Assembly: GCA_016870295.1 (NCBI GenBank)
Contig: VGBY01000024.1
Span: 1 to 10,929 of the forward strand
DNA from: Actinomycetota bacterium
GTDB lineage: Bacteria > Actinomycetota > Acidimicrobiia > Acidimicrobiales > Ilumatobacteraceae
DNA: 10,929 nucleotides
Direction: 5' to 3'
Shown: in pieces, positions 6,677-10,929 of the stretch
Numbering within the stretch: position 1 is the stretch's first letter
Layout: each line of letters starts with the position of its first letter
Notes under the pieces: generated by a model
Database searches by the model: none
What the model saw: only the letters and a program-made list of their open reading frames with translations
Told to the model about the DNA's origin: nothing
Made by a program: the position numbers and the translations under genes

Positions 6677-8026
6677 TTACGCGTGGCTCACCGCGTTCGC
6701 ATGGAACGGGGACTCCACGCCGTTGATTGGCCGACCGTGCTCGATGTAGTGCTCGAACTCGTGGCGGAAGCGGCGCACCGCCGACGCGATCGGCGACACC
6801 GCCGACGGGCCGAGCGGACAGATCGTAGTCTGGCGCGGCGGCCAGGCAATACCTGGGCTGATGCTCTCGCTCACTTCAAACAACAAGTCAATGTCTTCGG
6901 GGCGACCGTGCCCATCGAGCATTCGCTTCAGCACGCGCTCCAACCACGTGGTGCCTTCACGGCATGGCGTGCACTTGCCGCACGACTCGCGGGCAAAAAA
7001 GCGCACGATGCGCCAGCACGCAGCGACCATGTCAGTGGTGTCATCCATAACGACGATGGCCCCCGAACCGAGCATCGAGCCGGCCTTGTCGACGGTGGGT
7101 TTGTCGAGCGCCATGTCGAGATGCTCGGGGAAGAACCACATCGCCGAAGCGCCGCCAGGGATGAACGCCTTCACCTTGCCGCCATTGCGCACGCCGCCGC
7201 AATACTCGGGTGCCTCGAACAACATCCGGAACGTCGTCACGCCGTTCGGCACTTCGAACACACCCGGCTTGTTGACATGACCACTCACGGCGAACATGCG
7301 CATGCCCGTGGAGGTTGGTGCGCCGAGTGACTTGAACTCGCTGCCACCCTTGCCCACGATGTACGGCACGTTGGCCAACGTCTCGACGTTGTTCACGATC
7401 GTTGGCTGCATGTACAGACCCTTCACCGCCGGGAAGAACGGCGGCTTCAATCGCGGCATGCCGCGTTCGCCTTCGAGGCTCTCGATGAGCGCGGTCTCTT
7501 CACCGACGATGTAGGCGCCGGCACCCCACGTGAGCGTCACGTCGACGGAGAAGTTGCTGCCGCAGATGTTCTTGCCGACCATGTTGTTGGCATAGGCCTC
7601 GTTCAACGCCTGGGCGAGACGTTCTTGCGCGAGTGCCATCTCGCCGCGCACGTACAAAAATGCCTGCGCAGCATTCAACGCGTAGCAGGCGATCACGATG
7701 CCTTCGATGAGTTGGTGCGGGTCGAGCTCCATCAGCATGCGGTCTTTGTACGTGCCCGGCTCGCTCTCGTCGCCGTTGATCACCAGGTAGCGCGGGTGCA
7801 CATCGGCGGGTAGGAAACCCCACTTCGTGCCGGCCGGAAACCCAGCGCCACCGCGACCCTGGATCTCAGCGGCCTTCACTTCGTCGTGCACTTGCTGCGG
7901 TGTCATCGACGACAGGGCCTTGCGCAGCGATGCGTATCCGCCGGTGCGCACGTAGCCCGCGTACGTGTGCCCGTCGGCGACGTCGAAGCGCGACGTGATG
8001 ATGCGCGGACCGGTCGGAACACTCAT
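6677..8026 (-). CDS. nuoF: NADH-quinone oxidoreductase subunit F (NuoF, 51 kDa, FMN and NADH binding)
   Basis: NuoF is where NADH is oxidised: it binds FMN and carries the [4Fe-4S] cluster N3 that takes electrons one at a time from the flavin. In the 449-residue product the glycine-rich nucleotide motif GRGGAGFPAGTKWGF lies at 57-71, NGDESEPGTYKDR at 84-96, and the second glycine-rich loop GAGAYIVGEETAL at 168-180. Cluster N3 ligands are C349, C352 and C355 in ESCGKCTPCREGT and C403 in TICPLG. In the second loop a Val stands where many family members have Cys (YICGEETAL); that residue is not an Fe-S ligand. Length is typical (about 430-450). The start is ATG at 8026, overlapping the nuoE stop as ATGA, with AGGTGG (8034-8039) seven bases upstream; the open frame continues upstream only as a nuoE shadow. 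The stop is TAA, 11 bases before nuoG. Confidence 0.98.
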   Translation of the reverse strand: MSVPTGPRIITSRFDVADGHTYAGYVRTGGYASLRKALSSMTPQQVHDEVKAAEIQGRGGAGFPAGTKWGFLPADVHPRYLVINGDESEPGTYKDRMLMELDPHQLIEGIVIACYALNAAQAFLYVRGEMALAQERLAQALNEAYANNMVGKNICGSNFSVDVTLTWGAGAYIVGEETALIESLEGERGMPRLKPPFFPAVKGLYMQPTIVNNVETLANVPYIVGKGGSEFKSLGAPTSTGMRMFAVSGHVNKPGVFEVPNGVTTFRMLFEAPEYCGGVRNGGKVKAFIPGGASAMWFFPEHLDMALDKPTVDKAGSMLGSGAIVVMDDTTDMVAACWRIVRFFARESCGKCTPCREGTTWLERVLKRMLDGHGRPEDIDLLFEVSESISPGIAWPPRQTTICPLGPSAVSPIASAVRRFRHEFEHYIEHGRPINGVESPFHANAVSHA

Positions 8027-8610
8027 CGGGCATCCACCTGTGCCTGTGCTTCGCTGCCACGATTGCTCCACGCCGTAGTGGTCTCTTGACGCACGGTGGC
8101 CAGCGTGCCGTGCGGCGGAACTTCGCCGGTGAGCTTGCCGTTCTGCAAATCGGTGATCATTGCGTCGAATGCTTCCGGGGTCACCTTGTAGCGATAGCGG
8201 TAGTTCACCTGCAGGGCCGGTGCTTCGGTGCAGGCCGCGATGCACTCGACGTCTTCGATAGAGAACAGTCCGTCATCGGTGGTGCCGCCTGATTTGATGC
8301 CGAGATGTTCTTCGGCGTGATGCAACAAGTTCCACGCCCCCACCAACTGGCAAGAGATGTTGGTGCAGACGTTGATGCAGTACTTGCCGACCGGATGGAA
8401 CTTGAACATCTCGTAGAAGCTCGCCGTGCCGTACACCTCGGCTGGCGCGAGGTCGAGCAACTCGGCGATGTGCACCATCGCATCTTGCGCGACGTAGCCG
8501 TCTTGTTCTTGGGCGAGGTGCAGCAACGGAATCAACGCCGACTTCTTGCGCGGAAAGCGGCCGATGATCTCCTGTGCGGTCTTGACGCGCTCGTCGGTGA
8601 GGCGGCTCAT
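8023..8610 (-). CDS. nuoE: NADH-quinone oxidoreductase subunit E (NuoE, 24 kDa subunit)
   Basis: NuoE is a thioredoxin-fold [2Fe-2S] protein (cluster N1a) that sits beside the FMN in NuoF in the NADH-dehydrogenase module. The 195-residue product starts with a helical domain (SALIPLLHLAQEQDGYV, 24-40, and EVYGTASFYEMF, 58-69). It then carries the four ligands as C-x4-C (C82, C87, in CTNISC) and C-x3-C (C123, C127, in CIAAC), with the usual 35 residues between the pairs. After about residue 165 there is a polar tail of some 30 residues (TTTAWSNRGSEAQAQVDAR at the end) that looks non-conserved. The start is ATG at 8610, decided by a strong GGGGGAGG (8618-8625) seven bases upstream and by the ATGA overlap with nuoD; readings that begin further upstream are nuoD sequence in another frame. 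The TGA overlaps the nuoF ATG by four bases. Confidence 0.97.
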   Translation of the reverse strand: MSRLTDERVKTAQEIIGRFPRKKSALIPLLHLAQEQDGYVAQDAMVHIAELLDLAPAEVYGTASFYEMFKFHPVGKYCINVCTNISCQLVGAWNLLHHAEEHLGIKSGGTTDDGLFSIEDVECIAACTEAPALQVNYRYRYKVTPEAFDAMITDLQNGKLTGEVPPHGTLATVRQETTTAWSNRGSEAQAQVDAR

Positions 8611-9944
8611 CGGTCGACCTCCCCCAACACCGGGTCGATCGACGAAATCACGGCCACCGCATCCGCGACGAGACCGCCGCGCATCATGTGCGGCAGGCAT
8701 TGCACGTTGACAAAACTCGGCGCCCGCACGTGCATGCGGTACGGCACCGATGAGCCGTCGCTGGCGATGTAGCAACCGATTTCTCCACGCGGTGATTCGA
8801 TGGCGACGTACACCTCGCCTTCGGGCACTTTGAACCCTTCGGTGAAGATCTTGAAATGGTGGATCAACGCCTCCATCGACTCGTCGATGCGACCGCGCGG
8901 TGGTGGTGTGACCTTCTTGTTCTGGATGCGGTAGTCGCCGCTTGGCATCTTGTCGAGAATCTGGCGCACGATGCGCATCGACTCACGAATCTCCTGCAGC
9001 CGAATTGCATAGCGGTCGTACGCATCGCCGTGCGCACCGACAACGACATCGAATTCCACCTCGCGGTACTTGAGATACGGCAGGTCACGACGCAAATCCC
9101 ACGCGAGCCCGGTGGAGCGCAGGATCGGCCCGGTGGCCGCCAATGCGATCGCCTCACTCTGCGTGATGACACCAACACCCTGCAGACGCTCACGCCAGAT
9201 TGGCTGACCCGTCATCAAAATCTCGTATTCGGCGAGGCGGTCGGGCAACATCTCAAGCAGATGCAACACGTCGTCACGCCAACCGGCGGGCAAGTCGGCG
9301 GCGAGACCACCAGGGCGGATGAAGTTGTGGTTCATGCGCAAGCCGGTGACCTTCTGGAAGAAACGCAGCACCTCTTCGCGCTCGCGCCAGCCATAGAGCA
9401 TCATCGACACGGCACCGAGATCCATTCCGTTCGTTGCGAGAAAGAGCAGGTGGCTGCTCATGCGGTTGAGTTCGGAGAGCAGCATGCGCATCCACTGTGC
9501 GCGTTCGGGAATTTCGCCGTCGATGCCGAGCAGTTTTTCCGTCGCCATGGAGAAGACGAGTTCGTTGTTGAGCGGCGAGAGGTAATCCATGCGCGTCACG
9601 TTGGTGCCGCCTTGCAGATACGTGAGCGACTCGCCGGTCTTTTCCATCCCGGTGTGCAGGTAACCGATCACCGGTTTGCAACGCAGCACGGTTTCGCCCT
9701 GCAACTCCAGCATCAGGCGCAACACGCCGTGCGTGCTCGGGTGTTGCGGGCCCATGTTGATGATCATCGACTGGTCTTCGTCGACGTCGCTCACCACATC
9801 CGACAGGGCCGCGGCGGCGGATTCGCTGAGCCGTAACACCGCACCCGCCTCGCGCATCAGGGCCTTCTGGGAAATCTCGCCACGTGGCCTGAGTTCTTGG
9901 CCGCCTTCGCTGGTTGCGGCGCCCGCCGAGACGATCGTCGTCAT
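8607..9944 (-). CDS. nuoD: NADH-quinone oxidoreductase subunit D (NuoD, 49 kDa subunit)
   Basis: NuoD forms, with NuoB, the quinone-reduction site of complex I; the fold descends from the large subunit of NiFe hydrogenases. The 445-residue product has a variable leader of about 60 residues, then the conserved MGPQHPSTHGVLRL block (64-77). His72 and Tyr121 (in RMDYLSPLNNE) match by motif and by their 49-residue spacing the His and Tyr that bind the quinone head group in characterised enzymes. The C terminus ends in DPVLGEVDR, a family hallmark. The NiFe-ligand cysteines of hydrogenases are absent, as expected for complex I. The start is ATG at 9944, preceded seven bases upstream by AAGGGG (9952-9957). 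This ATG overlaps the nuoC TGA as ATGA, and the gene's own TGA overlaps the nuoE ATG the same way. The N-terminal leader resembles in length the one I recall in actinobacterial NuoD. Confidence 0.98.
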   Translation of the reverse strand: MTTIVSAGAATSEGGQELRPRGEISQKALMREAGAVLRLSESAAAALSDVVSDVDEDQSMIINMGPQHPSTHGVLRLMLELQGETVLRCKPVIGYLHTGMEKTGESLTYLQGGTNVTRMDYLSPLNNELVFSMATEKLLGIDGEIPERAQWMRMLLSELNRMSSHLLFLATNGMDLGAVSMMLYGWREREEVLRFFQKVTGLRMNHNFIRPGGLAADLPAGWRDDVLHLLEMLPDRLAEYEILMTGQPIWRERLQGVGVITQSEAIALAATGPILRSTGLAWDLRRDLPYLKYREVEFDVVVGAHGDAYDRYAIRLQEIRESMRIVRQILDKMPSGDYRIQNKKVTPPPRGRIDESMEALIHHFKIFTEGFKVPEGEVYVAIESPRGEIGCYIASDGSSVPYRMHVRAPSFVNVQCLPHMMRGGLVADAVAVISSIDPVLGEVDR

Positions 9945-10417
9945 GACGCCGCCCCTTTGAACTGCACGGGGATGCGCCCCTGCGCGTAGTCCTTGCGCAA
10001 TGGGTGGCCGTCCCAATCTTCGGGCATGAGGATGCGCGTCAAATCGGGGTGACCATCGAATCGCACACCGAACATGTCGAATACTTCGCGTTCCATCGCC
10101 TCGGTGCTCGGGTGCACGTCGAACAACGACGCAACCGACTCGCCGTCGCCCACCTGCACGCGCAGGCGCACGCGTTCGCGGTTCGCCAGCGACAGCAGAT
10201 TGACCACGACTTCGAATCGTTGGGCGACGACGCCATCGGGCACCACCCGCGACGCGTGGGCGAGGTAGTCGACCGCCGTCAAGTCGACGCACATCGTGAA
10301 CCCGGCGTCGTACAGTGCGGTGACCGCCGCGAGATACGTTGTCTTCTCGACGAACAGCACTCGCTGACCGTGCGACTCATGGGCGACGACGCCTGGCAGG
10401 TCGAGCGTGGTAGCCAC
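9941..10417 (-). CDS. nuoC: NADH-quinone oxidoreductase subunit C (NuoC, 30 kDa subunit)
   Basis: NuoC is a cofactor-free peripheral-arm subunit that packs against NuoD and NuoI and stabilises the connecting module. The 158-residue product ends in the 30 kDa subunit signature: EREVFDMFG at about residues 109-117, then GHPDLTRIL (122-130), EDWDGHPLRKDY (133-144) and a short C-terminal tail. The start is GTG at 10417, giving MATTLDLPG; it is the only usable start between the nuoB stop and the conserved region, and longer readings of this frame run through nuoB in the wrong frame. A weak AGGT sequence lies about ten bases upstream. The protein is near the length of the bare domain, shorter than the roughly 230 residues I recall for mycobacterial NuoC. 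It is a separate gene, not fused to nuoD as in E. coli. Its TGA stop overlaps the nuoD ATG by four bases. Confidence 0.95.
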   Translation of the reverse strand: MATTLDLPGVVAHESHGQRVLFVEKTTYLAAVTALYDAGFTMCVDLTAVDYLAHASRVVPDGVVAQRFEVVVNLLSLANRERVRLRVQVGDGESVASLFDVHPSTEAMEREVFDMFGVRFDGHPDLTRILMPEDWDGHPLRKDYAQGRIPVQFKGAAS

Positions 10418-10422
10418 GAGCG

Positions 10423-10929
10423 TTACCTGCGATCCAGCGTGACGGGCGTGGTGATGCCGGCTGGAATCTCCTGGATGTGCACGTTGGCGCCCGCGCCCGA
10501 CTCGGCACGGCGGCGCATGATCTCGCCATCTTCGATGAGTTGGTGCAAGGTTTCGATCGCATGGATCAGCGTCTCTGGCGTCGGCGGGCAGCCGGGTGCG
10601 TACACGTCGACCGGCACGATCTGGTCGACGCCCTGCACGATCGCGTAATTGTTGAACATGCCACCACTCGATGCGCACACGCCCATCGAGATGACCCACT
10701 TCGGCTCCATCATCTGGTCGTACACCTGGCGCAGTACGGGTGCCATCTTCTGACTGACACGGCCCGCAACGATCATGATGTCGGCCTGGCGCGGCGAGGC
10801 GCGGAACACTTCCATGCCGAAGCGTGCGATGTCGTAGTGCGGTGCACCCGTGCCCATCATCTCGATGGCACAGCACGCGAGACCGAAGGTGGCGCCCCAA
10901 CTGGAGCGCGAGCGCGACCACTTCACCAA
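10423..10929 (-). CDS. nuoB: NADH-quinone oxidoreductase subunit B (NuoB), 5'-truncated by the window edge
   Basis: NuoB is the PSST-type subunit of complex I. It carries cluster N2, the last [4Fe-4S] centre, which hands electrons to quinone in the pocket shared with NuoD and NuoH. The visible 168 residues contain all the N2 ligand motifs: the adjacent cysteine pair in GLACCAIEMM (residues 19-20 of the fragment), the cysteine in MGVCASSGG, and the cysteine in YAPGCPPTPE. The reading frame is open at the right edge, and the first codon in the window is a TTG that lies inside the conserved segment before the Cys pair. I therefore read it as an internal Leu and not a start; roughly 20 to 30 N-terminal residues should lie outside. 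The stop is TAA at 10423-10425, five bases before nuoC. It is the most upstream gene of the operon seen here, and nuoA is expected next to it outside the window. Confidence 0.97.
   Translation of the reverse strand: MVKWSRSRSSWGATFGLACCAIEMMGTGAPHYDIARFGMEVFRASPRQADIMIVAGRVSQKMAPVLRQVYDQMMEPKWVISMGVCASSGGMFNNYAIVQGVDQIVPVDVYAPGCPPTPETLIHAIETLHQLIEDGEIMRRRAESGAGANVHIQEIPAGITTPVTLDRR

Noticed and set aside
4194..6749. A very long plus-strand open frame of 851 codons opposite nuoG.
   Set aside because: It is the antisense shadow of nuoG and parts of its neighbours. The translation is Arg/His/Ala-rich with no recognisable domain, and GC-rich coding DNA with few A/T third positions often leaves a stop-free antisense frame. 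nuoG has full family motifs along the same stretch.
8856..9836. A plus-strand open frame of 326 codons opposite nuoD.
   Set aside because: Antisense of the conserved NuoD sequence, with no own motif or sensible context.
8607..10292. Longer minus-strand readings of nuoD (from 10292), nuoE (from 8775) and nuoF (from 8245).
   Set aside because: The extensions are out-of-frame copies of the upstream gene. Shine-Dalgarno spacing and ATGA overlaps place the starts at 9944, 8610 and 8026.
9941..10921. A longer minus-strand reading of the nuoC frame that would add about 168 N-terminal residues.
   Set aside because: The extra part lies entirely within nuoB in another frame, where NuoB motifs are intact. 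NuoC starts at GTG 10417.
10927..10929. TTG at the right edge as the nuoB start.
   Set aside because: It falls within the conserved N-terminal region shortly before the CC motif, and the frame is open to the edge. It is read as an internal Leu of a truncated gene.

Overview
The window is one uninterrupted stretch of a respiratory complex I (proton-pumping NADH:quinone oxidoreductase, NDH-1) operon. Every gene lies on the minus strand, so the operon reads from the right edge to the left edge in the canonical bacterial order nuoB-C-D-E-F-G-H-I-J-K-L. nuoB (right edge) lacks its 5' end and nuoL (left edge) lacks its 3' end. The other nine genes are complete. nuoA should lie just beyond the right edge, and nuoM and nuoN just beyond the left edge. 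No RNA gene, mobile element, CRISPR array, promoter or terminator is seen, and there is no gene-free stretch longer than 11 bases.

Layout, in transcription order: nuoB 10929-10423, nuoC 10417-9941, nuoD 9944-8607, nuoE 8610-8023, nuoF 8026-6677, nuoG 6665-4284, nuoH 4284-3022, nuoI 3021-2323, nuoJ 2317-1781, nuoK 1781-1473, nuoL 1468-1. Genes are packed tightly. Four-base ATGA overlaps join C/D, D/E and E/F. TGATG one-base overlaps join G/H and J/K. H/I abut exactly. The remaining gaps are 4 to 11 bases. This points to one polycistronic mRNA with translational coupling.

How the genes work together: NuoE, NuoF and NuoG form the NADH-oxidising arm (FMN plus a chain of Fe-S clusters). NuoB, NuoC, NuoD and NuoI form the connecting arm that passes electrons through clusters N6a, N6b and N2 to quinone at the NuoD/NuoB/NuoH interface. 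NuoH, NuoJ, NuoK and NuoL are membrane subunits that carry the proton path. All Fe-S ligand cysteines and the key membrane Glu/Lys/His residues examined are present, so the enzyme looks functional.

Organism: the sequence is GC-rich with strong G/C preference at third codon positions and several GTG starts. NuoC and NuoD are separate, NuoD has a leader of about 60 residues before its core, and NuoG is about 790 residues long with the extra N7 cluster. From memory of complex I families this suits a high-GC actinobacterium, possibly of the class Acidimicrobiia. That placement is inference and not proven by the window. I looked for an undescribed system and did not find one; the window is an ordinary housekeeping operon with a few small points noted under findings.
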